From a bacterium (GTDB taxonomy: Bacteria; Bdellovibrionota; Bacteriovoracia; Bacteriovoracales; Bacteriovoracaceae), in NCBI GenBank assembly GCA_030425045.1, contig JAUHVL010000014.1, forward strand, positions 1 to 64,000: DNA of 64,000 nucleotides. The letters run 5' to 3'. A program made the position numbers and the translations under genes. Below are positions 16,831 through 25,926 of the stretch, piece by piece. Numbering within the stretch: the stretch's first letter is position 1; every line of letters starts with the position of its first letter. The notes below the pieces were generated by a model. The model did no database searches. It was not told the DNA's origin and saw nothing but the letters and a program-made list of their open reading frames with translations.

Positions 16831-17435
16831 CTTGGTCAAAAACCGAAATGGCAAAAGAAGTTATTCAGTTTTTTAAACCAGGTGATTACGTCAATTTGGG
16901 AATCGGTATTCCCTCTCTGGTTGCAGAACATATAGGAGCTGGCTTAGATATTCATATTCATTCTGAAAATGGTGTTCTCGGAGTTTCTGGAAGGCCCTCT
17001 CAACAGTCAGTCTCTCCTACTCTCATCAATGCAGGCAAAGAGACCATTTCAATAAAAGATGGTGCTTCATTTTTTGATAGCTCTCTTTCTTTTGGGATGA
17101 TCCGAGGTGGTCATATTGATTTTAGTGTACTTGGCGGAATGGAAGTGGATGTGGAGGGGAATTTAGCGAACTGGATGATTCCCGGAAAGAAGATCACCGG
17201 AATGGGCGGAGCAATGGACCTCGTCAACGGGGCAAAAAATGTCGTCGTCATGATGAGTCATTTTAATAAATCTGGCGACGCCAAATTAGTTTCTTCTACG
17301 AAACTTCCCCTCACGGGAAAAAACGTTGTCGATCTCGTTGTCACAGATAAGGGAATTTTCAAACCCAACCAAAAAAGTTTTGATATAATAAAACTTGCAG
17401 ATAATGTTAAAGAAGAGGATTTAAAACTTCCTTAA
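16827..17435 (+). CDS. scoB: 3-oxoacid CoA-transferase, subunit B
   Basis: 202 residues. 'DYVNLGIGIPSLVAEHI' followed by the catalytic glutamate E47 in 'HSENGVLG' is the beta-subunit signature. 'SFGMIRGGHIDFSVLGGMEVD' and 'KGIFKP' are also typical. The glutamate forms the enzyme-CoA thioester. GGAG precedes the ATG. It forms a heteromer with the protein encoded just upstream. Confidence 0.92.
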   Translation: MTWSKTEMAKEVIQFFKPGDYVNLGIGIPSLVAEHIGAGLDIHIHSENGVLGVSGRPSQQSVSPTLINAGKETISIKDGASFFDSSLSFGMIRGGHIDFSVLGGMEVDVEGNLANWMIPGKKITGMGGAMDLVNGAKNVVVMMSHFNKSGDAKLVSSTKLPLTGKNVVDLVVTDKGIFKPNQKSFDIIKLADNVKEEDLKLP

Positions 17436-17444
17436 AGAGAATAA

Positions 17445-17837
17445 GTGGCACAAAAACTTTTTGATAATTTTGAACTTTCTTTTTTTTTCTCAAGAGGAGG
17501 AAACTCTCCTTACACATGTATCTACACTGAATCAATAGACTACTCCGTAAACACTCCTTATCTAGCTTATGATATACCGGAGCTCCTAAGATTAATTATT
17601 ATTAAAAAAGAACTTATGGATGATGAGTTAGTTAACTATTATTACCGTAACTCAAATAATAGTATTTGCCTTATTTTAGAGTGGAATGAGTTGGTTAGAA
17701 AAGTCGTTCGATTCTCAACAAAAACGGAATTAGATATTCATCAATTCAAAGAATTTGTCACACAAAATAAAGAAGAAATAGCTAAACATTTTAAAAAATC
17801 ATTTTTTAAATTTCAGGATCAATATGAAACAGTTTAG
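17445..17837 (+). CDS. Unknown protein, 130 residues
   Basis: Starts at GTG 17445 (AAAGAGAA upstream), nine bases after scoB. Soluble, rich in aromatic and acidic residues ('FFFSRGGNSPYTCIYTESIDYSVNTPYLAYD'), with no signal peptide, no membrane segment and no motif I recognise. Its end overlaps the PilZ gene by 14 bases, so it is translated together with a predicted c-di-GMP-binding protein and may work with it. Confidence 0.6.
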   Translation: MAQKLFDNFELSFFFSRGGNSPYTCIYTESIDYSVNTPYLAYDIPELLRLIIIKKELMDDELVNYYYRNSNNSICLILEWNELVRKVVRFSTKTELDIHQFKEFVTQNKEEIAKHFKKSFFKFQDQYETV

Positions 17838-18171
17838 AGAGCTACCTCGCTATGATGTAACTCATCTAAGAGGTTTTATCGTCACCATGATTAACGATCA
17901 CAAGGTCTCAATCCCAATAAGAAATGTTTCTCTAGGTGGTCTCCAAGTCATCTGCAATCAAGAACTTTATTTAAATGATGAGGAAGTCGAAATACATCTT
18001 ATAGAAAAAAAACCATTTCTTATAAAAATCTATAATGTTTGGAAAATCACAAACGAAGATAATAAATATCAAGCAGGCTTTCGATTTCAATTCAAAGATG
18101 TCCGCTCTTTTCAACGCTGGTTACAGGTAATGAAAGCTCTTCATCTTCATAAATCTAAAAAGAAAAACTAG
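17824..18171 (+). CDS. PilZ-domain protein (predicted c-di-GMP receptor)
   Basis: 115 residues, a single PilZ domain. The two ligand-binding elements are visible: the N-terminal arginine motif 'RELPRYD' (R-x3-R) and, about 27 residues on, 'NVSLGGLQV' ((D/N)-x-S-x-x-G). C-di-GMP binding is therefore expected, with output by protein contact because no other domain is attached. It overlaps the unknown gene upstream and converges with the polymerase gene on the other strand with a 4-base overlap, leaving no room for a terminator. Confidence 0.82.
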   Translation: MKQFRELPRYDVTHLRGFIVTMINDHKVSIPIRNVSLGGLQVICNQELYLNDEEVEIHLIEKKPFLIKIYNVWKITNEDNKYQAGFRFQFKDVRSFQRWLQVMKALHLHKSKKKN

Positions 18172-19697
18172 GCAGCACTCAGGCTTTTTCCCTCTTCTTC
18201 CTTATAAAATTTACTATAGGAATTGTATGCTATTCCCACGTAAAACCAAAAAAATAAGGATTCGGGATTAAAAGAAAAACCGACACCTCCCCAGTTAAAA
18301 ATAATTAACAAGAAACTCAACATTGTGACGTTGGCAAGTAACTTAGCCAGCTTATGGTTTTTCTTTCGATGTGCATATAAATACATTTTAAATAGATATA
18401 AACTGTTCACTATCATAATGAGGATATAAAGTAGCGCACCAATACCAAGCTCAAGGAAAATAAAATAATAAAAATTATCTCTACTCCAAAAGTAGTATTT
18501 CCCTTTATGTATTCTGCTATTTCGGTAAGCTTTTATCCCTGGAAGCATCCCTGTTGAAATCCCCAGTCCCTCACCTAGTGGAAGGTCAATTTTATTGACA
18601 ATACCATCTAAGATACTTGAAAACCCACTTCTTTGTTCCTTAACACCCTCTATACTACCTAACTCTTGGAGTCTTCTTAAGTTATAACTAAAATCAAACT
18701 TATCCATTAAGTTTGACTGATTACTTCCCATATACAAAACTCCAGGAGTTATCAGAAGAAACATTAAAATTATTCCTCTTATTAAATTAAACTTATTTTT
18801 TGTGTAAAGAAGAATCATAAAAGAACTAAAAAACATTAAAACAGCGTACTTTATCATAGCAGAGCGAACATTACATAAAAACAATGTCACAATACTTGAG
18901 ATAATAGTAAGGGAAAGTAAAATTCCTTTTACGTTTTTACGTTTCGTTTGTGTGCTGTGAAAAATGAGAGGTAAACTAAGAAAGAAGTAGGTCGACATTC
19001 CTCCAGGTTGATGGGATGTACCCCATGGTCTAAAGAAAATACCATAGAAGTCATCAAAATGAGAAAAAAGAGTCTTATAGTTATTACTTATTTTGTACAT
19101 AAAGCTCTCACCTTGGAATAACTGCACCGTTGAGAGTACGCCTGTAAAAATAAGTATGATCGTGACAATAAAGAATAGTCTATCGACTGTCTCACTTGAA
19201 AAGTAAATTTTTGACTGAGTAATGGCATAAAAAAAGAGAAAAGGAAATATGAAGTATTTCACTGCTCCAAATGACAGAAGAGGGCCTGGTCCATTTGGAT
19301 TAAATAAAAGAAAAGTAAACCAAAGAAAATGAAAATTTATTAAGGTAAATAGCATTGTAGGGATAACTGAGCGATCACAAATTTTTCTAAATTTGATAAA
19401 AGTTCTTGAAACCAAAAGAACAAGATAAAAATCAAATAATATCCTTGCAATTGGATTATAACCTAAAAGGATTCTCCCCTGACCTTCTATATAAGCGAGG
19501 GGAAATATAAAAAGAAAGGAATCTTTGGGCTCAAAGACAAAAGTAGCAACAGCTGTGATAATCGCAATTGCAATAAAAGTAAAAACGACTAACTTTGAGG
19601 CCATCAAATTTAATGAAAAATGCAAAACATAAAAAAGAATGGTGAGCAAAAAGATTGTTCTTTTTATACTTGGCTTCTCAAAGAAGTTTTGTTGCAA
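18168..19697 (-). CDS. O-antigen polymerase/ligase-like membrane protein
   Basis: 509 residues with about ten or more hydrophobic segments and a large loop between later segments. The region 'FRPWGTSHQPGGMSTYFFLSLPL' followed by 'LFLCNVRSAMIKYAVL' resembles the R-x-x-G-x-x-x-H/P periplasmic-loop and S-R-S/T motifs of Wzy/WaaL-type proteins. These link or transfer undecaprenyl-linked glycans in the inner membrane. TTG start at 19697 with GGAGGG just upstream. Whether it is a Wzy polymerase or a WaaL ligase cannot be decided by reading alone; its place in a Wzx/WecA locus fits either. Confidence 0.7.
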   Translation of the reverse strand: MQQNFFEKPSIKRTIFLLTILFYVLHFSLNLMASKLVVFTFIAIAIITAVATFVFEPKDSFLFIFPLAYIEGQGRILLGYNPIARILFDFYLVLLVSRTFIKFRKICDRSVIPTMLFTLINFHFLWFTFLLFNPNGPGPLLSFGAVKYFIFPFLFFYAITQSKIYFSSETVDRLFFIVTIILIFTGVLSTVQLFQGESFMYKISNNYKTLFSHFDDFYGIFFRPWGTSHQPGGMSTYFFLSLPLIFHSTQTKRKNVKGILLSLTIISSIVTLFLCNVRSAMIKYAVLMFFSSFMILLYTKNKFNLIRGIILMFLLITPGVLYMGSNQSNLMDKFDFSYNLRRLQELGSIEGVKEQRSGFSSILDGIVNKIDLPLGEGLGISTGMLPGIKAYRNSRIHKGKYYFWSRDNFYYFIFLELGIGALLYILIMIVNSLYLFKMYLYAHRKKNHKLAKLLANVTMLSFLLIIFNWGGVGFSFNPESLFFWFYVGIAYNSYSKFYKEEEGKSLSAA

Positions 19698-19718
19698 TTG
19701 CCCTCCGTCTAATCTGAC

Positions 19719-19743
19719 ATTACAATTGATATTATACTGTAAT
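19719..19743. promoter_or_regulatory. Inverted repeat ATTACA-N13-TGTAAT between divergent genes
   Basis: Perfect 6-bp arms (19719-19724 and 19738-19743) in the 56-base gap between the divergently transcribed polymerase and acyltransferase genes. A TATAAT on the minus strand (19736-19731) sits inside the spacer and would serve the polymerase gene. The arms are the same TTACA/TGTAA sequence as the repeats at 7772-7840, suggesting (weakly) a common binding protein. Confidence 0.35.
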
Positions 19744-19753
19744 GAGGTAGCGA

Positions 19754-20854
19754 TTGAGTCAATTTTTGCCTAAGAGAAAAGGTTTCATCCCTGGATTAGA
19801 CGGGATTCGCTTTTTGGCCATTTTTATGGTGATTGTTCACCACTGCTCATTTAATTATGAAGGAGATTCAATTTTTCTAATCAAAAGACTGACTACTTTA
19901 GGCGGTAATGGGGTCGACTTATTCTTTATTTTATCTGGTTTTTTAATCACGAAAATACTTTTAGAAAATAAAGGCTCCAAGAACTATTTTAAAGCCTTCT
20001 ATATGCGAAGAATACTTAGAATTTTTCCTCTATATTATCTTCTTCTTATTATTACGTTTATCGTTCTCCCTCAATTTCAACATCCCTACCTTGAAAAATG
20101 GAAAGACATTGATCAAATCTGGTATTGGCTCTTTCTCTCTAATTTTGCAATTGCTGAAAAAGGTAGTTTTGGTCACGGTATGGTCGATAATACTTGGTCA
20201 CTTGCGATTGAAGAACAATTTTATCTCGTTTGGCCTTTTATCTCATCACAATTATCTCTAAAAAATCTTCGAATTTTCTCATGGATTGTTATCTTATTTA
20301 CTATTATTTACCGTAGTTATTTATTTTTAAATGGTGAAAGCTTTGTTTCTATTTATGTATCAACTTTTACAAGGATGGATAATCTTGCGATGGGATCACT
20401 TCTTGCCACTTATTATACAAATCACGATTGGGAGAAAGTTGTAGCTTGGACACGCTATACAATCATACCAAGTATTCTCTTTTTTCTTTTTAATATCTTT
20501 GCTGTGATCTATATCGACCTCGCTGTTTTTGGTGCCATTGGCTATATCATGAACCTTGTGATCTTTACGACAATTATTGTTCTTGCTCTTGATGAAAGAC
20601 CTGCTTTTCAAAAATTTCTCAATATAAATCTTTTAAGCAAAATTGGAGTTTATAGTTATGGAATTTACCTCATCCATAATCCTTTACAGAAAATGATAAG
20701 AGTTTTCTTAATTAATAATTTAGATTTATCCGCTACCTTTAAATTAATCCTCTTAACTGTCATTACCCTCATCACATCAACAGTAATCGCATGGGTTAGC
20801 TTTCATTTTTTTGAAATGAAGTTTAATTCACTAAAGAAACATTTTAAGTATTAA
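19754..20854 (+). CDS. Acyltransferase family 3 membrane protein (OafA/YrhL-like)
   Basis: 366 residues. 'PGLDGIRFLAIFMVIVHHC' at the N-terminus is the acyltransferase-3 signature with the catalytic His. 'GGNGVDLFFILSGFLITKILL', 'FYMRRILRIFPLYYLLL' and 'NTWSLAIEEQFYLVWP' follow as expected, within about ten membrane segments. These enzymes acetylate or acylate surface sugars. TTG start with GAGG upstream. Placed in the glycan locus but on the opposite strand to its neighbours; the end overlaps the convergent GT4 gene by 11 bases. Confidence 0.87.
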   Translation: MSQFLPKRKGFIPGLDGIRFLAIFMVIVHHCSFNYEGDSIFLIKRLTTLGGNGVDLFFILSGFLITKILLENKGSKNYFKAFYMRRILRIFPLYYLLLIITFIVLPQFQHPYLEKWKDIDQIWYWLFLSNFAIAEKGSFGHGMVDNTWSLAIEEQFYLVWPFISSQLSLKNLRIFSWIVILFTIIYRSYLFLNGESFVSIYVSTFTRMDNLAMGSLLATYYTNHDWEKVVAWTRYTIIPSILFFLFNIFAVIYIDLAVFGAIGYIMNLVIFTTIIVLALDERPAFQKFLNINLLSKIGVYSYGIYLIHNPLQKMIRVFLINNLDLSATFKLILLTVITLITSTVIAWVSFHFFEMKFNSLKKHFKY

Positions 20855-22004
20855 AAATATTTTCAATTTTTTCGTGAATTTGCTTATTAAGTTCTTGGCA
20901 AAATGCTAATGCATTTTCTATTCTCGATTTAGTTTGAGAGTCATGTTCAATAATATTCACAATTTGAGTAAAGAGATGATTATAATCTTCAGGAAAGAAG
21001 CTGAGCGCTCTATTATCATCACCGGCTAACTCATAGGCCCCGCCAAGAGATGTCGACAAGACAGGAACCTTTGATTGAAATGCCTCAAGAATGACTCTTC
21101 CAAAAGGCTCTCTCTCAATCGAACAATGTATTAACAAATCAATCGATGAAAATATTTTTACTGGTGCAACTCTTCCCTCAAAAGAAATAAGCGTACTAGG
21201 AAACTTTTCTTTCAATGCTAAAAGTTCATTTTGATAAGTAATATGTGGCCCATCTGTTTGATAGAGGTCACCACCAAAAATTTTTATTTTTTCAACACCT
21301 CTTTCTAAAAGTTCTTTCTCATAAAGAGAGGCCATAATTATAATTTGATGGATTCCTTTCCATGGAGAAAACATGGCCACCACACCTATTGTCCTAACGG
21401 GGTTATCAATATCTCTTGATGTTAATAATTCGCCAACAGGGTTATAGATATAATCTACCTTTGAAATGTGATATATCTTTTTCAAAGAAGTTTCGACAGA
21501 TTTACTATTACCAATCAATTTTAATTTATATCGAGAAAGTAAATTATTAAGTGAGATAAAGAACTTAAAAATACCACTATTACTTGGATAATCTCGAAAA
21601 TGCCAAATTACCTTGCCTTTAAATCTAATAATATTTGCAAACAACAGCATTAGAAAGGCAATTTTGTTTCCATTAAGCCACCAAAAATCTACATTTTTAA
21701 ATTTTGTTTTATCAATTTGAAGTAATGTTTGAATTAATCCAAAAACTGGTGAGATGAGGTTAAACTTTCTTTTTTTCCTTGAAAGTGAGTAATAAGATGA
21801 ACTTATTTTAATAAATGAAATACGATCTTCTTTAATACCAACGTTTTTCATAAATTTTAAAAGGTCACTCGCTTCATCATGGTCTTCCAAAAAGGGAATG
21901 ACATAATGAAGTTCAATATTTTTCAACATTAAAGACTGATGAATTGAACTTCTTTCAGCACCGCCAAGTTTCGGTGAGTTTAAAAAGAGAATTCCCCTTT
22001 TCAC
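20844..22004 (-). CDS. Glycosyltransferase family 4 protein
   Basis: 386 residues. The N-terminal Rossmann domain begins 'RGILFLNSPKLGGAERSSI', the acceptor-side glycine-rich loop of GT4 enzymes. The C-terminal nucleotide-sugar site shows 'CSIEREPFGRVILEAFQSKVPVLSTSLGGAYEL' (the E-x7-E motif). Retaining GT-B transferase, cytoplasmic face of the membrane; donor and acceptor unknown. Its start overlaps the stop of the next upstream gene (ATGA). Confidence 0.85.
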   Translation of the reverse strand: MKRGILFLNSPKLGGAERSSIHQSLMLKNIELHYVIPFLEDHDEASDLLKFMKNVGIKEDRISFIKISSSYYSLSRKKRKFNLISPVFGLIQTLLQIDKTKFKNVDFWWLNGNKIAFLMLLFANIIRFKGKVIWHFRDYPSNSGIFKFFISLNNLLSRYKLKLIGNSKSVETSLKKIYHISKVDYIYNPVGELLTSRDIDNPVRTIGVVAMFSPWKGIHQIIIMASLYEKELLERGVEKIKIFGGDLYQTDGPHITYQNELLALKEKFPSTLISFEGRVAPVKIFSSIDLLIHCSIEREPFGRVILEAFQSKVPVLSTSLGGAYELAGDDNRALSFFPEDYNHLFTQIVNIIEHDSQTKSRIENALAFCQELNKQIHEKIENIFNT

Positions 22005-23026
22005 ATTAAGACCTTAGAGAATAAATTTGTATAATTATTCAAACCATGATTATTAACGGTATGATCAAAACATTCTTTTGATACTCTGTGATACGATTCT
22101 TCATCTAGCTTATCCCACCACTCTCTGATTGCAGACCTATCTGAAAACTTATTTATGATCCATCCCGTTTTATTATCATGAACACTTTCAGACAATCCTC
22201 CCGTACCTGAGACAATACTCGGTACGCCCCACTTTCCAGCCTCTAAAACTGTTAGTCCAAAGCCCTCATAGAATCCACGGTGAGAATGATCTAAACTAAG
22301 AAGCAAATTGAAGTGAGCATTTTTAAAACTCTCATCTCGTTGTTCATCAGAAACATCTTTCAACGATATAATTTCTAAAATATTTGAACACCATCTATTA
22401 TCTGATGTAATAGAGAGTTTTACTTTTTTACCAGTTATTAACGCAAGTTCTTTAGAAAATTGTACACAACCATCTAAGTTCTTATGGGGAACATCTCTGG
22501 CAATGGCCGTAATTCTCAATTCATTTTCAATTTTATTAAATATAAACTCATTTTCTTTTAGGTTAATACAGTTTTGAAAAACTAGATCTCGACTATAATC
22601 AATAACAAGACCTAGAGACTCTGCTTTTTTTCTCGTAAAATCTGATATAAATAGATTCAAATACGACTGACTTATTTGTTTTAACATCTTCTTCTTGAGA
22701 AACTTCTTAATATACTTTTTAAAAAGATTAGGAGAATGAAATAAAATTTCAGATCCATGAAAAAAGTTAATTTGTTTAGCATCTGACTGCTGAATAAAAA
22801 CAGAAGGTAAGAAATGAATATTTATTATATACTCATAATCTTTCTCAAATTTTATGTTTACTAATTTTTTAGAGTCACTCCATACATAAGTGTCAAATTC
22901 AACTCCTAATACTTCTAACGAACTCTCAATATTTTTGGTGAACGTTGATAATCCTCCTAGTAAAGGCGGATAATCAGGAGTGGTAATTAGAATTTTTGAA
23001 TTTGGTTGTAATTTTGCAAATCTCAA
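22001..23026 (-). CDS. Glycosyltransferase family 4 protein
   Basis: 341 residues, on the short side for GT4. 'KILITTPDYPPLLGGLSTFTKNI' is the N-terminal acceptor loop, and 'GFYEGFGLTVLEAGKWGVPSIVSGTGGLSE' contains the donor-binding E-x7-E motif. The middle of the protein diverges from the usual pattern. Translationally coupled to the downstream GT4 gene by a 4-base overlap. Sugar specificity unknown. Confidence 0.82.
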   Translation of the reverse strand: MRFAKLQPNSKILITTPDYPPLLGGLSTFTKNIESSLEVLGVEFDTYVWSDSKKLVNIKFEKDYEYIINIHFLPSVFIQQSDAKQINFFHGSEILFHSPNLFKKYIKKFLKKKMLKQISQSYLNLFISDFTRKKAESLGLVIDYSRDLVFQNCINLKENEFIFNKIENELRITAIARDVPHKNLDGCVQFSKELALITGKKVKLSITSDNRWCSNILEIISLKDVSDEQRDESFKNAHFNLLLSLDHSHRGFYEGFGLTVLEAGKWGVPSIVSGTGGLSESVHDNKTGWIINKFSDRSAIREWWDKLDEESYHRVSKECFDHTVNNHGLNNYTNLFSKVLM

Positions 23027-23088
23027 AACAGAACCTTAATCTTACTTATAATACAATTTTAACATGAAACTTGAGAAGTTTTAGCTTT

Positions 23089-24360
23089 TTAAGCGGCCTT
23101 ATCGTAATCTTCTGACTCATCATAAAAATCGTCTTGCTCAATATTGGCCTCATCGACAATAATAATCTCAAATTCATCGACTTCAGAAGTATTGATGACT
23201 GCAACATTTTTCTTACGAAGTGTATTAAATAAAACAGTCGGAGAAAGCTCTATAGCACTTTCCGTTACCCAGTGATTTTTACCAATGAAAAGATATTCTG
23301 CAACAAACATTGCAATTGTTAAAGGATAACCCACAAGTGGTGAAACCTGCATACTAATAAATAACCCAAATGCCATTGTTAACAAGTAAATTGAAGCAAT
23401 TATTGTAGAGGATAAACTCGGTGATAGATTATAATAGCCATTTAAAATATGATGAGCATGAAGTTTATCTCCCTTAAAAGGAGATTTGCTATTATAAATC
23501 CTTCTTAAAAAACTAATACCGAGTTCACACATCGGTAACGTCATTGGTTGTAATGCAATAAAAAGAGCATCAAAAACATTCATTTGTGATTTTAAATTAT
23601 AAAAAACAAGAGAAGATAATAAGACGCCACTAAAACCTATAAAGGAGCCGCCAATCTCACCTAAATGTATCTTTGCTGGCTCCTTATTAAAATAATAAAA
23701 AGCAGCGATTGGAATACAAAACCCTACTGCAAGATAATTAACACTCCCTAGTGAGTAATAAACACCTACCGTAATATATGTAATCATGGTGACCATTGAA
23801 ACTTTAATCGTCAAAGTATCAAGGCCATCTAAAAGGTTTCCTCCGTTCAACATACCAAATCCCCAGAAACATAAGATCAAAAAGGCGATAGTTGAAAAAT
23901 CAGCGTAAAGGTTTTTTGAAGACATAATTGAATAAGAGCAAACACATAAAAACTGAAAGGCCAGCTTCACAACAGGTCTTAATTCAAACTTATCATCAAG
24001 ATATCCATAAAAAACGATAATCGTCGAACTGACAGTCCAAAATTTTACAAGCGACCATTGTGGGCCTAAGTATAAATCATGAAAGTTTGAGTAAGTTAAA
24101 AACGACGTGATGACAGCATAAAAACCAATAGAAAGCGGAATTCCACCTAACTGAATAGCATTAGTACGAGATTTTCTTGCTGAAATATAAAAGTATTTTT
24201 TAAAATAGTAATTATTAGACTTCCCTGCTTTCATGAGCACGTAAAAGCACAGACTAGTGAATAAGAAATTCATAAAAAAGATTCCAAGTGCATATAGCCT
24301 TGGTTCTGTGATGTACTCCATAAGCTCCTTGCCAAATAATCGGCAATAACTTATCGACAT
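23089..24360 (-). CDS. WecA/MraY-type undecaprenyl-phosphate sugar-1-phosphate transferase
   Basis: 423 residues, about ten membrane segments. Key motifs: 'GGNLLDGLDTLTIK' (the N-x-x-D-G-L-D Mg site), 'HLGEIGGSFIGF' and the cytoplasmic His motif 'KLHAHHILNGY'. Such enzymes start O-antigen, teichoic or capsule units by loading a HexNAc-1-phosphate on undecaprenyl phosphate. A soluble acidic C-terminal tail of about 50 residues (EFEIIIVDEANIEQDDFYDESEDYD region) is extra. The start could instead be the ATG at 24321, preceded by AAGGAG but only 3 bases away. Likely the initiating enzyme of this locus. Confidence 0.86.
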   Translation of the reverse strand: MSISYCRLFGKELMEYITEPRLYALGIFFMNFLFTSLCFYVLMKAGKSNNYYFKKYFYISARKSRTNAIQLGGIPLSIGFYAVITSFLTYSNFHDLYLGPQWSLVKFWTVSSTIIVFYGYLDDKFELRPVVKLAFQFLCVCSYSIMSSKNLYADFSTIAFLILCFWGFGMLNGGNLLDGLDTLTIKVSMVTMITYITVGVYYSLGSVNYLAVGFCIPIAAFYYFNKEPAKIHLGEIGGSFIGFSGVLLSSLVFYNLKSQMNVFDALFIALQPMTLPMCELGISFLRRIYNSKSPFKGDKLHAHHILNGYYNLSPSLSSTIIASIYLLTMAFGLFISMQVSPLVGYPLTIAMFVAEYLFIGKNHWVTESAIELSPTVLFNTLRKKNVAVINTSEVDEFEIIIVDEANIEQDDFYDESEDYDKAA

Positions 24361-24409
24361 GAGGGCTAAAAAAGTAAATTAGTCAGAAAGAAAAATCAAA
24401 AAAACAAAA

Positions 24410-25585
24410 CTAGTCAAGTATTCGGTTTTTTATAGATTTTTTTATTTGATTATAAAAACCACGGGAGCAATCCTCCCAAGTAAACTTGTTGATGATTTTC
24501 ATTCTCTCTTCGACTCTTTCAACTTTCTGGGCTTGAGAGAGCTTTATCGTTTCTCTAACGACAAAGTGATTTACATCATCAATAAAATTTACATTAGAGT
24601 CCTCTGAAATTAAATCCGAAGCTCCTACATTTGATCTCGTCACATAAATATCTAAACCTGCACCAAAAGCTTCAAATATTACCAGACCAAAAGGCTCGTA
24701 AATGGTAGGAAAAATAAAACAATCAGAAATATTAAAAATTTGCTCTATCTCATTGGTAAACTCGATATGAAAAATATTAACTGATGAGTTTTTCACTTCC
24801 AATGAATGAAAAGCCTCACCTTTTCCCACAACAAGAAATTGAGCATTATCAAGCTTCTCAAGAGCTTTAAGAGCTTGTTTAAAGCCTTTTCTCTCAAGCG
24901 CACCTACAAAAAGATAAATTGGTTTTTCAAAGTTTATATCTTTTAGTTCAGGAAATTTTTTAATAATATCTTCGCTATTATACTCAGAGGGTCTAAAACG
25001 CTGAACATCGACTGACGATGGTAATATAGCGATTCTCTCTCTATCAATTGATAAATTTTTAACAAGATAGTCTTCCATAAAGGGCGCTAAAACAGAATAG
25101 TAACGTGTATTATCAAAAACATAGTCTTCTTGCTTTTTTAAGACAAAGAATAAAATTCTTTTATATAATTTGATTAAACCTTTTGGTCTAGAAAGTTCAA
25201 AAAAGTATGGCTCCCACTGCTTTTGTATGAATTGAATATTAACAATATCTGGCCACAAGTTAGCAGTTCCTATACTAATCCAGATATCAGTACTCTTTTT
25301 AAAAAGTTTCATTAACAAACATATCAACTGAAAATAGAGAACCTTCAAAATAAATGGAAACTTTGGATATGGACCTAATCCTTTTATTGTTAAACCAGGG
25401 AGTTCCTCTTCAATTTTTTTATCATAAAAAAAGGCATAAACAGTTGAAGTGGCTATGGCCTCCTCGGGAAATCTTTTAATAGTTTCAATTAAAGCATTAC
25501 TATGGCCGACAGATCGGGTAAACTCATGAACAAAAAACGTGAGTCTAAACTTAGAAATATCTATTTTCTGATCATTTTTTGTCAT
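24410..25585 (-). CDS. Glycosyltransferase family 4 protein
   Basis: 391 residues. 'RLTFFVHEFTRSVGHSNALIETIKRF' begins the acceptor domain. 'PIYLFVGALERKGFKQALKALEKL' and 'SDCFIFPTIYEPFGLVIFEAFGAGLDIYVT' (E-x7-E) mark the donor domain of GT-B GT4 enzymes. The start overlaps the end of the small membrane protein gene upstream by 14 bases. Substrate unknown. Confidence 0.85.
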   Translation of the reverse strand: MTKNDQKIDISKFRLTFFVHEFTRSVGHSNALIETIKRFPEEAIATSTVYAFFYDKKIEEELPGLTIKGLGPYPKFPFILKVLYFQLICLLMKLFKKSTDIWISIGTANLWPDIVNIQFIQKQWEPYFFELSRPKGLIKLYKRILFFVLKKQEDYVFDNTRYYSVLAPFMEDYLVKNLSIDRERIAILPSSVDVQRFRPSEYNSEDIIKKFPELKDINFEKPIYLFVGALERKGFKQALKALEKLDNAQFLVVGKGEAFHSLEVKNSSVNIFHIEFTNEIEQIFNISDCFIFPTIYEPFGLVIFEAFGAGLDIYVTRSNVGASDLISEDSNVNFIDDVNHFVVRETIKLSQAQKVERVEERMKIINKFTWEDCSRGFYNQIKKSIKNRILD

Positions 25586-25910
25586 AGAGATTCCATCTTT
25601 CTTCCGTAACAGACTTATCTAGATTCTTTTTAAGCTTTCTTACAAAAAATAAAACGACAATATACAGTAATGTAATAGCGAAATCAGAGGCATACTCTGT
25701 CCAATGTGTTACATAGACAAATGAATAATCATAAACTTCTTTTAAAAGGGCTATTAAAAAAAGGCCTATACAAACAACCTTAAAAGAAAGATCTTTTTTA
25801 AGTCCAATAATAGTCCAAACCATCCCTACTAAAAAATGGGCAACGAGATCGAGAGGGATGATCCCAACAATTTTATAGGTAGAGATAAATTGTAATACTT
25901 TTGTGATCAT
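25572..25910 (-). CDS. Small membrane protein, possibly VanZ-like
   Basis: 112 residues with three or four hydrophobic stretches, an 'IPLDLVAHFLVGMVW' segment and 'ALLKEVYDY...YASDFAITLLYIVVLFF'. The D-x-x-A-H-F and K-E-x-x-D-Y...S-D-F pattern recalls VanZ/YfiM-type small membrane proteins, but I am not sure. Encoded between two GT4 genes and overlapping the downstream one, so it belongs to the glycan operon. A role in lipid-linked sugar handling is possible. Confidence 0.5.
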   Translation of the reverse strand: MITKVLQFISTYKIVGIIPLDLVAHFLVGMVWTIIGLKKDLSFKVVCIGLFLIALLKEVYDYSFVYVTHWTEYASDFAITLLYIVVLFFVRKLKKNLDKSVTEERWNLYDKK

Positions 25911-25926
25911 TATTTTTCCAATACGT

